This document shows positions 1 to 8,926 of a DNA stretch of 23,046 nucleotides, piece by piece (position 1 is the first letter of the stretch; each line of letters begins with the position of its first letter). Below the pieces are notes generated by a model, which ran no database searches, had not been told where the DNA came from, and saw only the letters and a list, made by a program, of their open reading frames with translations. Source of the stretch: Isohypsibius dastychi (taxonomy: Eukaryota; Tardigrada; Eutardigrada; Parachela; Isohypsibiidae); the NCBI GenBank assembly GCA_034696485.1, contig JAQIWT010000335.1, forward strand, positions 1 to 23,046. Direction: 5' to 3'. The position numbers and the translations under genes are program-made.

Positions 1-243
1 ACGAAAGGCTGTACAATGTATGTGGCGCTGTTCCCATGTAATGAGTGCGCTAAATTATGCATACAAGCTGGCATTCGAGAGATTGTTTTCGCGGCGGACA
101 AATATCATGATGAGGAAAAGTTTATCGCTTCCCGGAAGCTCCTCGATATGGCCGGCATTCCCTATCGAAAATTTATTCGACGCAGCCAGAAAATCGTCAT
201 CGATTTTGGAGCGTTGGATGAGCAATTACCGCCTGCTGTCTGA
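1..243 (+). CDS. dCMP deaminase, C-terminal part (partial at window start)
   Basis: Deoxycytidylate deaminase converts dCMP to dUMP and feeds thymidylate synthesis in the cytosol. The reading frame is open from base 1 (TKGCTMYVALFPCNECAK...) to the TGA at 241-243, so the upstream exons lie outside the window and the first ATG inside it is internal. The PCNEC box carries the two cysteines that, in this family, bind the catalytic zinc with an upstream Cys/His-Ala-Glu motif that is not in the window. The later segments DKYHD, LLDMAGI, RKFI and KIVIDF match the C-terminus of animal DCTD closely, and the protein ends a few residues after KIVIDF, as expected. No intron interrupts this last exon. 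The next + strand gene is far away. The identification is from motif and order similarity recalled for the family. Confidence 0.93.
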   Translation, partial: TKGCTMYVALFPCNECAKLCIQAGIREIVFAADKYHDEEKFIASRKLLDMAGIPYRKFIRRSQKIVIDFGALDEQLPPAV

Positions 244-542
244 ATTGCGCCTGGATAGGGAAAATGAGGTGCGTGCAGGCTAAGTGGAAGATTAGACATC
301 TCACTTGTTTTTATTCAAATTCACTTCTCTCGACAAGTCCTTCAGTTCTTTTGATGAAACGGTTTTTGGTTTTACAATTCTTTCCCGATTTGCTCACGCT
401 TACTGTATCAGATTTTTTTGAACAGGGTTATCCTAAGTTTTCTATCTGTCTGTTGGTCCGCTGGTGATCTATAAAACAGACTGTTCTTGAAGCAGAATCG
501 CAACGAGATTAGTCAAGCAACAGAATGCAGGATGTATTCAAA

Positions 543-657
543 TTACGAATATATACTTGTGAAAAATAATAATGTAATATTTTTGAAAAATAATAATGTA
601 ATATTTTTTAATATTTTACGAATATATACTTGTGAAAAATAATAATGTAATATTTTT
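543..657. repeat. AT-rich tandem/direct repeat
   Basis: A 42-bp unit at 543-584 recurs without mismatch at 616-657. It has two parts: an 18-bp part (TTACGAATATATACTTGT) and a 24-bp part (GAAAAATAATAATG followed by TAATATTTTT). The 24-bp part has one additional exact copy at 585-608, directly in tandem with the first, and a 7-bp filler at 609-615 separates it from the second full unit. The order is thus long unit, short unit, filler, long unit. The perfect identity points to recent duplication. I see no terminal inverted repeats or coding content, so it looks like a local satellite rather than a mobile element. Confidence 0.85.
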
Positions 658-1251
658 TAGGGAGTTCCGAATTTTCGGATTTAAATTCTGAATGAATTTA
701 TAGATTTAAAACATATTGAAACCTGATGACAAGATGTTGCTTTTCTGAAAATTTTCACATGGGTTCTCAAAATCGCAGCCTGAGAGCGAAATTCTGACCT
801 CACTGGCTTTTATTTGTTTATTTTCTTGACATCATTGTTATCACATGAAAGCATTCGAACTCTTCCCAAAGGATATTTGTTTTCTATTTCTCTGCATATC
901 CTAATGCCTCCAGAAACCTAAAAAAACTTTTTTATTATTTGCAAAACTAGAAATTTTTTGCATATTTTCATAGAGTCGAGTACCTTTAAGAAAGTTTGAA
1001 CTGGAAAACTGAAAAATTAGACACCTTCCTTACTTCGTTGAAACAGAGAACAGTAATTCCGATGAGAAGTTCAGGGTTGGTTTAAAGTGCTGATCATTAT
1101 TTCCGCTTGGTAAAAGTGATGTAACGGTGTTTATTTGGGTATTTTGTAATTGATGATTAGTGTGGCGTTAAAAGTGCAGTTAGTCATGCCCCAAGAATTC
1201 ACATGGCCCCGGGTGGATCACTTTTTTGACTCGCACTACTACTGTATGTCC

Positions 1252-1257
1252 TTTATT
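1252..1257 (-). terminator. Possible polyadenylation signal of the sHSP gene
   Basis: AATAAA on the minus strand (TTTATT on +), about 250 bp past the heat-shock protein stop at 1508. It is the first canonical hexamer I noticed downstream; a nearer variant may be the one used. Confidence 0.35.
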
Positions 1258-1507
1258 TCACTTAATCTTCTCTACCGTAGTAAACAAACACACATCCGCA
1301 TTCGGAAAATGTGACTTCACAATTAACAAAAAAGATCCGGTTTTTTTCCAATTAAAATATCCAGACATAAACGTATTTCACTTGAAGATCCATCACTGAA
1401 AAAAAACACCATTCGGACGTTTTTGAGAGGATAAGCAGAAATCCAGGGGGTAGCGTTTGTTCAAATATTTTCCCGATTTAACATGATGGAATCAATACAG
1501 GAACCTT

Positions 1508-2086
1508 TCATCTCAAATATTCGCGGGTAATGGGAACGGCTCGCGACCTGTCCTCCAATGACGTCATACTAGGTGGTCGATATGGCGCTTCAATCCTCAA
1601 TAATCCATTTCCCACTAGCTTTCCCTGTAGCTGATCGGGATCGATGCCTTGGGGGATAATGATACTCCGCCGGAATTCCTGCTTAATCTCCCGCCCATCA
1701 CCTCGCTCTTCATGGCGCGCGATGACCTCCAAGGTGTTATCACGCGTTTTGATGGTCAACTCATGCGGCTGGAATCCGCTGACGTCGAAACTGTACTGAG
1801 CTTTCTTCTGGCCGTTCTTCTCCTCGATTATCGCCGGACTGACCGCATCTAGCCCATTGAAGCCGAGACCGGCCGGAAATGGGCCACCTTGCATCATCCG
1901 GCGCATTTCATCGTCCATTTTGACAATTGACTGGTCCATGTTGCGGAGAAAGTGACCAAAGTGCGTGCGGAATTGTTCGTGGAAGGGACTGTTGCCGTAA
2001 TTGTTGAGCCACCTATCCATGTCCCTCCAGGGAGCTATGTTGGGATAATCCGAGTGATCACGTGGGAGAAGGGGAAGAAGCGCCAT
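1508..2086 (-). CDS. Small heat-shock protein (alpha-crystallin/HSP20 family)
   Basis: An ATP-independent chaperone that holds unfolding proteins, normally as an oligomer in the cytosol. One uninterrupted exon encodes 192 residues, in the usual range for metazoan members. Residues 1-85 are the variable N-terminal arm, rich in aromatic residues, Arg and Met (two MRRMM-like clusters). The alpha-crystallin domain runs from about 92 to 170, with the YSFDVSGFQPHELTI strand pair, the RHEER loop, the EFRRS strand and the family signature GLLRIEAP at 161-168. The tail holds VPI at 184-186, matching the I/V-x-I/V motif that docks on neighbouring subunits. The ATG is in a good context (ACCATCATGG), and a TATA box sits 59 bp upstream, so the start is well supported. 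The sequence does not look like the classic short HSP-16 type; a nematode HSP-25/HSP-43-like member is possible, but I cannot assign the orthologue. Confidence 0.93.
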   Translation of the reverse strand: MALLPLLPRDHSDYPNIAPWRDMDRWLNNYGNSPFHEQFRTHFGHFLRNMDQSIVKMDDEMRRMMQGGPFPAGLGFNGLDAVSPAIIEEKNGQKKAQYSFDVSGFQPHELTIKTRDNTLEVIARHEERGDGREIKQEFRRSIIIPQGIDPDQLQGKLVGNGLLRIEAPYRPPSMTSLEDRSRAVPITREYLR

Positions 2087-2144
2087 GATGGTTTGTAATC
2101 CGAAAAAAAATAAAATGCCGAGATAGATTCCGATGCGTGGGGTG

Positions 2145-2151
2145 TTTTATA
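2145..2151 (-). promoter_or_regulatory. TATA box of the sHSP gene
   Basis: TATAAAA on the minus strand, 59 bp upstream of the heat-shock ATG. This predicts a start site about 30 bp downstream and a short 5' UTR of about 30 nt, which is typical of heat-shock genes. Confidence 0.6.
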
Positions 2152-2282
2152 CGGACTTCCGGATTGAATGATGAAGAATTATTCACGGTTTACTCACGAG
2201 AACCCGTCCACTTTGGCTGACTGTTTACACACCCACGCACTTGTTCTTGACATTTAATTTAACTCAGGCTGCCGCAAACGTC

Positions 2283-2293
2283 GAATATTCTTC
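2283..2293. promoter_or_regulatory. Possible heat-shock element
   Basis: GAATATTCTTC contains the inverted pair GAAnnTTC (GAA-TA-TTC) that forms the core of HSF-1 binding sites, with a second TTC directly after it. It lies about 135 bp upstream of the sHSP TATA box. A full site needs three correctly spaced NGAAN units; only two are in register here, so it is a weak match. Confidence 0.35.
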
Positions 2294-3222
2294 ATGTCCA
2301 TCAAAAAACACACATTCGATGAAGACACGATGAGAGAAGTGAATGAGTGGTGCGCTGACTGTGTGTGGCGCGCTTATAAAGGACCCTTTCCGAATTAGTG
2401 CTGGAACTGACAGATTTTCGTACGGGGTGTAGACCTTTGGTTCGCTCGAAGCACATTAGAGGGGGAAGGCAAGGATAGGGCAGTGGTGGCTTAGACGAAG
2501 GTTCCATTCGGTTGAAGTCCGCTCCGCTTGCAGAAGCAAAGCGGGTAGCGTTACCGTTTTGCTCCGCTTTGCTCAGCGAAGGTCCGCTGTTCAATCCACC
2601 ATCAGTTAGGGGTAGAAGGTGCCCTTGTTGGCGAAGCGGTGTTTGCGGGGGTGTGGACATCTAGATCTGGGGGTGCAGCGTGCTTGTCACCCACCCCCTT
2701 TTTCACGAGTTCCATCACTGAACGTGATGGGAAGGATGAAAGTGCTGTCAGTGCGCTTTTGTCATGTGAAACGAAACGTCCGGAAGCTTGAGTAAGAAAA
2801 CCTGTTCACTTTATCGGCACATCCATTTTCGGACCGATGAGAGAAAGGCGATTTAAAATGGATCAATGAAAATCGATTGAGTTGGTGAAATTTTGGTGAA
2901 CTTCTTTTGTTCGCGACATGAACTTGCCTTGCGAACAGACCTGGGGATGAAATGTGAGATGCAGCGGTGGTGTTGATTTTCAACTGAGCGATACAGACAG
3001 ACACTTGTTGAGCATTTTTCGTGAATTAAAACGAACTCCATGTGGGATTTGATTACATGCTTCAAGTTTGAAGTTGCATTATTTTTTGACGTTCGAAGTG
3101 TGTTGGTCGGCTGAGTGGTATCATTTAGCTAATCTTTGACCGGCTGCGTTAATCATGGAGTTTAGGTTATGTTGATGAAGATTTACATCTTAAGAATCAA
3201 GTGTTGCATTTCGCTCTTCAAT

Positions 3223-4675
3223 TCAATCATGCTTGCTGAATTTCTTCCTCAACCGACTCATCAGGCTGGACTTTTTCGCCGGCTTTTTAAGGTGGTTCAT
3301 GGTGGTTGAGGTGCTGGATTCTTGTGTGTGCACAACGGATTCGCATTCGGTTATGATGGAATGATCTTCCTGACCAGCCTGAGCTTCCGTGGAGAACTAA
3401 AAAACAGGGTTGTGAAAAGAGAAAAAAAGACCGACAAGAAATTAAATAATATGGAGTGAAAAAATCGGCACTAGTTGAGAAGAGAAAAACGACGAATTTC
3501 GGAAAATCGATGAAATGTGGGAAAAACGTATTAAGAATACATAGAGGGAAAATTGTGGAAAAAATCGGAAAAATTGCCGCAGTCGGAAAAAATTTGCGTT
3601 TCAATATTGTACGTCAGTTAGATCAAAAAAATCTTTCCATAAAGAGCAGAACCCATCACGAAGACACAAAAGAAATAAAGACATTCATTTCGAAAATATT
3701 TCCAAAATAAAACGCGGATCACATTCTTTCCAGAGTTTCCAAACACCGACACTTTGCCAAGTGCCACCATTACCTGGTAGCTTTTTAGAAAAATTGCAAA
3801 AAGTTATCGATCACCGGGAAGTTTTAATGTGTTTTTTCGGAAGTTGTATTTAAATGCCGAATTAATATTTGTATGAATTTCTCCAATGAACGTTCAAGTA
3901 CATTTCTAGTTTCGTCATAAATTTGAAATATGTCATAATTGTACCTCTGTAGTATCATTATCGTCCGAATGTTCTGCATCACTTTTATCACCGTGATTCA
4001 ACTGAACCGGCTTCGATGACCTTTCTTCCTTGGAACCTGAACTTCTCACTCTGCTGGCTTCTAATAACATATCTCTCCCAGACTTCTTGGAAAGCGAGCT
4101 GGAACTTGGCTTGGCGTCAAAAGCTCTTTGAATGACATTCTTTGTGCCAACATGGAGCCTTGTGGGGAAGTTGATTGCACTTCTGCCGGATCTGATATTA
4201 CATTCAGAAACGAGATTGCGGTAACATTCAAGCTTCAAGTCCAGCTGGCTTTTTTCTGCCTATGTACCAAGAAAAATATTGCTCTGCTATCGTTTGTATT
4301 GAATTGCGAATCCGTGATATCCGCCGACCTCATCTTCGTCAACTGCTTTCTCTAGTTGCCGCATCGCAATCCAAACATTTTGCACTTTTTCTGCAAACAC
4401 AGCGCTTTTATGTATTTTCCAGACGGCGTTATTAATTTTAATATTTTCGATATTTCTCTCTTTATTTTACCGTCATGTTCTCGAAGTAATTCATCGAGCG
4501 CCGCTGAGTATTCCTGAAATAGTTTTTCAAGTCAGGGAAAGTACTTCCGGTCCGGATGATATTTGATTTGCGATTCTGAATTTTTTGCTGACAAGTTGAA
4601 ATGAATCAATAAACCTGTCACCTGCTCACGGCGCACTTCCGTCGATAATCTCTCATCTTGCCCTTGAATTTGCAT
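3223..4675 (-). CDS. Uncharacterised short coiled-coil protein, intermediate-filament-like rod end
   Basis: I do not recognise this gene with certainty. Five exons join in phase: 4622-4675, 4471-4513, 4329-4390, 3945-4259 and 3223-3396, giving 215 residues. The start is chosen at 4675 because it has a strong context (CCAAAAATG) and lies about 29 nt after CCAACTCAG, a possible trans-splice acceptor. Residues 1 to about 65 are charged and heptad-like (GQDERLSTEVRREQ, EYSAALDELLREHDE, RQLEKAVDEDE). They lead into QLDLKLECYRNLV, which resembles the LDxEIAxYRxLL end of intermediate-filament rods. The tail is Ser/Lys-rich, with an acidic patch (KSDAEHSDDNDTTE), and ends strongly basic (LKKPAKKSSLMSRLRKKFSK). 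A full IF rod would need about 300 more upstream residues that I could not find before the kleisin gene. The donor at 4328 (GTCGGC) is weak; skipping back to GTTGAC would also keep frame. Confidence 0.55.
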
Positions 4676-5427
4676 TTTTGGTGGCGATGAAGCGTGAAGC
4701 TGAGTTGGAAGGAATGAAAGAAGCCGATTCTTGTATAGAACGAGTCAGAATTGAACGGCTTTTAAGTAAATAATAAGGACAATCCAGGATTCTGCTGACT
4801 TGCAATTCCCGACTGGTTCTCCTCGCTGACAATCAATATCCGATATTCTCTACTACGTAAAATCGCGACAACGAATTCGAATCACCATTCGAAATAAAGT
4901 GTCTAATCGAAAATGCCATAGAAATTATTTAAATATTCAGATGAAATTCTAAAAATAATCATTAATAATTTCCGACAGTTTTACTAATAATTCAAGTTTT
5001 AGCTTTTTGTTTTTCTGTTAACTTGTTCTGTTGTAAATCATTCTTACACCGCAAAAGTCACAACAAAGCAAACTTCATCACCCGGCAACAATTTGTTTGA
5101 AACAGAGGCGGCTATTCCAGCCACTGCGGTTGAGAAACCGGCTCGCCTTTTATTAAAAATCAAAGTGTCCAAGTGAATTGGAGGAATACTGAAATACACG
5201 GAATAATTCCAGATAGGAAAAAGTACAAAAAAAAAATTAATATAGAAAAGGCTGCGCACTAACAGAAAGATCTCTTCTGTTCACTAGAGCACAAAAATAA
5301 TTTAGTGTAAAAACAATCCAGTTTCAAAAGATGCGCTACTAAAAAAATTGCGCTAGTATACGTATTTAAATTTAAAACAACAAAAACAAACAAAAACAAC
5401 TTGCGGTTCCGCTGTAGTTCTACATTT
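4676..5427. other. Interval between kleisin and coiled-coil genes
   Basis: This holds the kleisin 3' UTR and the upstream region of the coiled-coil gene. On the minus strand an AATAAA at 5149-5154 could end the kleisin transcript, about 275 bp past its stop. Two short minus-strand stretches look mildly protein-like. One is 5044 to about 5190, ending LLPGDEVCFVVTFAV-stop and preceded by TGTATTTCAG, a good acceptor. The other is about 4765-4862 (EYRILIVSEENQSGIASQQ). I could not join either one in phase to a neighbouring exon. They may be an unrecognised small gene, upstream exons of the coiled-coil gene, or chance. Confidence 0.4.
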
Positions 5428-8113
5428 TCATCCTTCCATAGAATGACGTGGATTGACCTTGCTGATCCGGATGGGTCCGTACGCCATCTCTTGCTTAACA
5501 TTAATCCGCCCTTCCGCCGCTTTTTCTACAAGGAAATAAGAAAATGTGAAAATTCCATCACACAAAAACAAATTTCAAACAAAAATCTGATAATAGTTTC
5601 CGAAAATCCGAATGTGGAATGGGACTTCCGGTGCAAACTTGGACTTACTTAGAATGAAGTGAAAGCATCTCGAAACCTTCTTCCTGTTGTTGCTATCCAT
5701 TAAGTCGTCGAAGAAGACCAGATTGTTCAACGCTTTCTTCTGATAACGTCTTGAAAAAAACATCAAAATTAAAACCGAATTATTCGTGTTCCATTCGTTT
5801 TCTGCTTACCGCTCCAGGAATGCGCCACACATATTATATCGCTGCAATTCTTGATCTTTGGTCAGTTCTTTGCAGACACGTTTCGCCGGTGGTAAAAACG
5901 TGTCAGTGTCCCTTTCTAAAAAAATAAAGATTAAATATCGAAGCACCGGTGAGATTTTCTGAATTCCCGAACTGGGAAAACATTTCGAAAATAATGGGTT
6001 ATCTAGATTGGTATTTTTTCGCAAAAAGAAACAAAATTAGAATCCAATTTATGCAGTACTGTAAATAAACAACATTCTCGAAATGCAGAAAAGATTAAAT
6101 TTTTTTTTTAATCGTCAGTCGGAAGACAAAATCCCCAAGTGAAGACATTTTTTAATACCGAAAATTAAATAAGAAATGCACTTGTTGAGGATGATGTACC
6201 TTCAATTCGCGAAGGGACTTGTTGAATCGATATTTCCGGTTCAGGGACGTGCTGGACCTCGAACGGCGTTGCGAAGCCAGTGGAATTGATCAAACTTTGT
6301 TCGTGACCAGAACGAACTCCAGCAGATCTCGGTTCATCACGACCTAAAAAAGAAGCGCTGTTTTAAAACGGTATTTCATACAGAAACCTGTGAGGACCTA
6401 CGAGGTACAACAGCGACCTGGGTACCACACCAGCTAAACGGGTCTTCTTCATCTATATCAACCCAACGATTCAGCGCAACGTAGCAGTCGCGCATATTTT
6501 CCATCATAAAATCCGTCATCTTCTGACCTCCGATGTACGTTCCTAAACGAACAAACAAGATACCGGAAATGAAAGTTTTAGGTTCGAATGAAACTCACCT
6601 GTTGTCCAAGCTGTCTTTTCCTCCTTTCTTTGTTTAAGCAGTTCGTAGTTGACGAGATTATCATTCTATAAACAAACATAAAAGTTTCTGATTCTAGGAA
6701 AACGTTGACAGTTTATACCGGATCTCGAGTTGCAAGATGCAAGTTCGCCAAATTGGCTTTCATGGTATCTACTGGAATCTGATTGACAAGATCCATTTTC
6801 ACTTTCTTGTGTCGAATTTTTCGTTTCAGCTCAGTTCGCCGACCGGACATGACGGATGAAGCACGAGATGGTAGTTGTGGAAGCGGTTGCGGCGAAGGGA
6901 TTTCCGGCGACTCATCGAAGTTCTAAACCAAACATGACGACAATGATTTCAATGAACTTCAGAGAATTCGGAACTTTACCAATCGCTGCGGCTGAATTGG
7001 GAATCCCAGCGGCATCGTAGTATCAATGCCAAGTTCCGGTCCTTGAGCAGTTGCATCGCGAAGAAGGTCGGCGCTTTCTCTGAGTTGTTCTTGGACCAAG
7101 GCGAACGCAGCAGCATCGTCATGGATGAAATCCGCCACCATAACATCTGATTTCTACAAATAAAAAGGACCGAAAATGAAAACCAGAATCTAAAGTGCGA
7201 ATTAGGTCGGGAGCCCACCGGAGGTCCTCGAGTGATGACGGTTTCTCCTTGAAGAGTTATTAGACCTGGCTCCGCCATGTTCTCTCGCATTGCCTGAAAT
7301 TATCAAATTTTGTCCGACATCCTTGCTACAAGCTTGAATCCAAGTTCTACCTCATAGTCAATTTCCGGAAGAGTTTCATCAAGAAGTCCGAAGTCGATGT
7401 CGAGGAGCGCTTGGTTGAAATAAAAATGAGGAACTTCCAAAGTGATTTGCCTGGCGATCTTTTCAGCTCTAAATCAAATTCCTGAAACTGTTTCAAGGAT
7501 CATCCAGATAAGGCTTGACTTACGGAACATCCTTCATGTTGATTTCACCTTGTTGGAAGCGACCTCGGAAGAAAACCCGCTTCTTGAGGTCATCCGCATC
7601 TTCTACAGAAAACATAACGGTTTCAATGAATTTCCAGCTATTTCTCGAATCGACTCTGCGGTTCGAATCTGTTCACGCGGAAACGAAGAACCCTTACTGA
7701 GAAGATATGATGTCTTTCGAAGGCAAATAATGGAAGCCCCAAGAACCAACGACGCTCGAACTGGCAGTGCGAACTTCTGGATGTGCTCGGCAAGTTCCTC
7801 ACTATGAAAAAAGGTTGTTCGCCATGAGAATCAGGTGAGATTTGAACTCAAAAAATTCAAGATGAAGTTTCCACGAAAATGAGAAAAAGGTCGTCAGAGT
7901 TTCTCGTCTTGCACTCACCACACGATGATAAGATTTGCTTCCAGCACCTTCTTCTTCGTGATCTTTCTCGATTTGAAATGCCCAGCAATCCTGCAACAAC
8001 GAAGATGACCTATCTGTCAAAACGGCCATTTTTCGAAAATCAGCACTCTGGCGTTCTCACCAGATCAGTCCCAACGGACCCGTTTTGGTCAACAGCTGCT
8101 GGTTGAAAAACAT
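5428..8113 (-). CDS. Alpha-kleisin cohesin subunit, COH-3/COH-4-like (REC8/RAD21 family)
   Basis: Kleisins close the SMC1-SMC3 ring that holds sister chromatids; the nematode COH-3/4 type acts in meiosis. Fourteen exons join in phase: 8061-8113, 7919-7990, 7698-7801, 7524-7602, 7351-7468, 7219-7293, 6980-7153, 6719-6922, 6599-6665, 6402-6542, 6200-6343, 5810-5915, 5649-5749 and 5428-5525, giving about 511 residues. The N-terminus MFFNQQLLTKTGPLGLIWIA is the conserved SMC3-binding start, followed by VRASLVLGASIICLRKTSYLL. The middle is long and poorly conserved, with a Pro/Ser stretch and a basic patch (LKRKIRHKKVK). The C-terminal winged helix (SMC1-binding) ends NRKKVSRCFHFILKKAAEGR and then QEMAYGPIRI, matching the RAD21 order. 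The MFF-QQLL-GPLG start fits COH-3/4 better than RAD21 (MFYAHFVLSK) or REC-8. I cannot tell COH-3 from COH-4, and did not identify a clear separase site. Exon 10's donor could instead be GTACCC, 55 bp earlier in the transcript. Confidence 0.88.
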
Positions 8114-8128
8114 CTTCGTCGGATAATT

Positions 8129-8131
8129 CTG
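8129..8131 (-). promoter_or_regulatory. Possible trans-splice (SL) acceptor of the kleisin gene
   Basis: On the minus strand GATTCTAACCGCAG ends 15 nt before the kleisin ATG. A pyrimidine-leaning tract and CAG this close to the start, with no upstream exon in evidence, is the usual picture of a spliced-leader acceptor in nematodes. It could also be an ordinary cis acceptor for an untranslated first exon. Confidence 0.45.
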
Positions 8132-8437
8132 CGGTTAGAATCAAATCCAAATCCCATAAATGCGAGAAATATTCGGGGTTAATCCAGGGGAAAGCAACGG
8201 CGGACTTGAAAAGCAGAGAAGAGCTCACGAGATTCGGTTGAACTGGTGAAACGACGCAATGTGCGTCCTTCGGGCCGGGGTCATCGCCATCATGGAGTGT
8301 GGGTCAGGTGAGTCACTTTTCTTTCCCCCTGAGGAACAAGGGGGTTGACCATGCTGTGATCTGTTTAGATTGACATGAGGGGTCCAACTTCGGAAATCTC
8401 GGACTAGTTAACCGCGAATAAGTTTTCAGTTTTGTTG

Positions 8438-8443
8438 TTTATT
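8438..8443 (-). terminator. Candidate distal polyadenylation signal of syndecan
   Basis: AATAAA on the minus strand, about 485 bp past the syndecan stop. A nearer AATAAA lies at 8827-8832, about 95 bp past the stop, so two 3' UTR lengths are possible. The copy overlapping the stop at 8922-8927 would be too close unless the cleavage site gives a very short UTR. Confidence 0.35.
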
Positions 8444-8926
8444 ATTAACTAAAAGAGAAAACCACAAACATCACGGCGCTTAATCAGGGAGGAATGTCAG
8501 CGGCGCAACTCGAGTTAAAAAAAAGAGAAGAAACACTTTGTCACATCATATCGAAATGTTCAACAAAGTGATGATAAAAACTCAAATTTTTCAGTTCGTT
8601 CAAAGAGAAACAAAAATGCCTGACATATATTCCAAACGGGTGGGGTTAAAACAAAAATGATCATGATACCACGGGGGCGATAATAAGAATTAAAAACGAG
8701 AAACATGAAACGATATTTCTGGCACATGGGTTCGAAGTTGAAAATTGATAAAATCTTAACGATGATGGTAATATCCAAAGAAGAAGAAGATGATGATGGC
8801 AGAAGATTCCGTCGATTTGGTACACATTTATTGGTGGGTGTGAAACAGACTTGCTGGTTGAGAAGGTCGAAATATATTGGCTCGTTGAAAAAGCTGGAGA
8901 TGTTGTTCATCCGGAAGGATTTTTAT

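Larger units (their letters stand above)
244..1507. other. Non-coding interval between dCMP deaminase and sHSP
   Basis: This stretch holds the 3' end of the dCMP deaminase transcript (+) and the 3' end of the small heat-shock gene (-). I see no exon with a convincing reading frame. It contains the AT-rich tandem repeat at 543-657 and an AATAAA on the minus strand (TTTATT at 1252-1257), about 250 bp beyond the heat-shock stop, that could end that transcript. No clean AATAAA follows the deaminase stop on the + strand; a TATAAA-like variant lies near 470. Confidence 0.6.
2087..3222. other. Intergenic: sHSP promoter and 3' region of the coiled-coil gene
   Basis: Besides the TATA box and possible HSE, I see no supported exon. 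The part from about 2400 to 2700 is more GC-rich than its surroundings and has a run of related CCGCT/GCTTTGC/AGCGAAG words around 2515-2585. A second TATA-like word (CTTATAAAGG, 2369-2378) reads in the + direction, but no gene follows it on that strand. An open frame on the minus strand at 2301-2660 (119 codons) is Ser/Pro/Thr-rich, has no recognisable domain and is treated as chance. Confidence 0.5.
8114..8926. other. Syndecan 3' UTR and kleisin upstream region
   Basis: Both flanking genes lie on the minus strand. The higher-coordinate part should hold the syndecan 3' UTR, with minus-strand AATAAA words at 8922-8927 (overlapping the stop codon), 8827-8832 and 8438-8443; the last two are better placed. 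The rest is the kleisin promoter. A small hairpin (CCCCCT, 8-nt loop, AGGGGG) lies at about 8326-8345. I see no coding exon here. Confidence 0.55.

Noticed and set aside
2301-2660. 119-codon minus-strand frame beginning MSTPPQTPLRQQ upstream of the sHSP gene
   Set aside because: Ser/Pro/Thr-rich without a domain, lies across the sHSP upstream region, and no flanking exon or transcript signal supports it.
7660-7670. GGTTCGAATC, a tRNA T-loop-like word
   Set aside because: It lies in a 95-bp kleisin intron with no matching acceptor, D or anticodon stems nearby.
8281-8310. ATGGAGTGTGGGTCAG followed by GTGAGT on the + strand, like a tiny first exon
   Set aside because: No + strand exon follows for more than 10 kb, so it is most likely chance in the kleisin upstream region.
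8326-8345. Short GC-rich hairpin (CCCCCT/AGGGGG)
   Set aside because: A six-base stem alone in intergenic DNA is weak; bacterial-type terminators do not apply in this genome.
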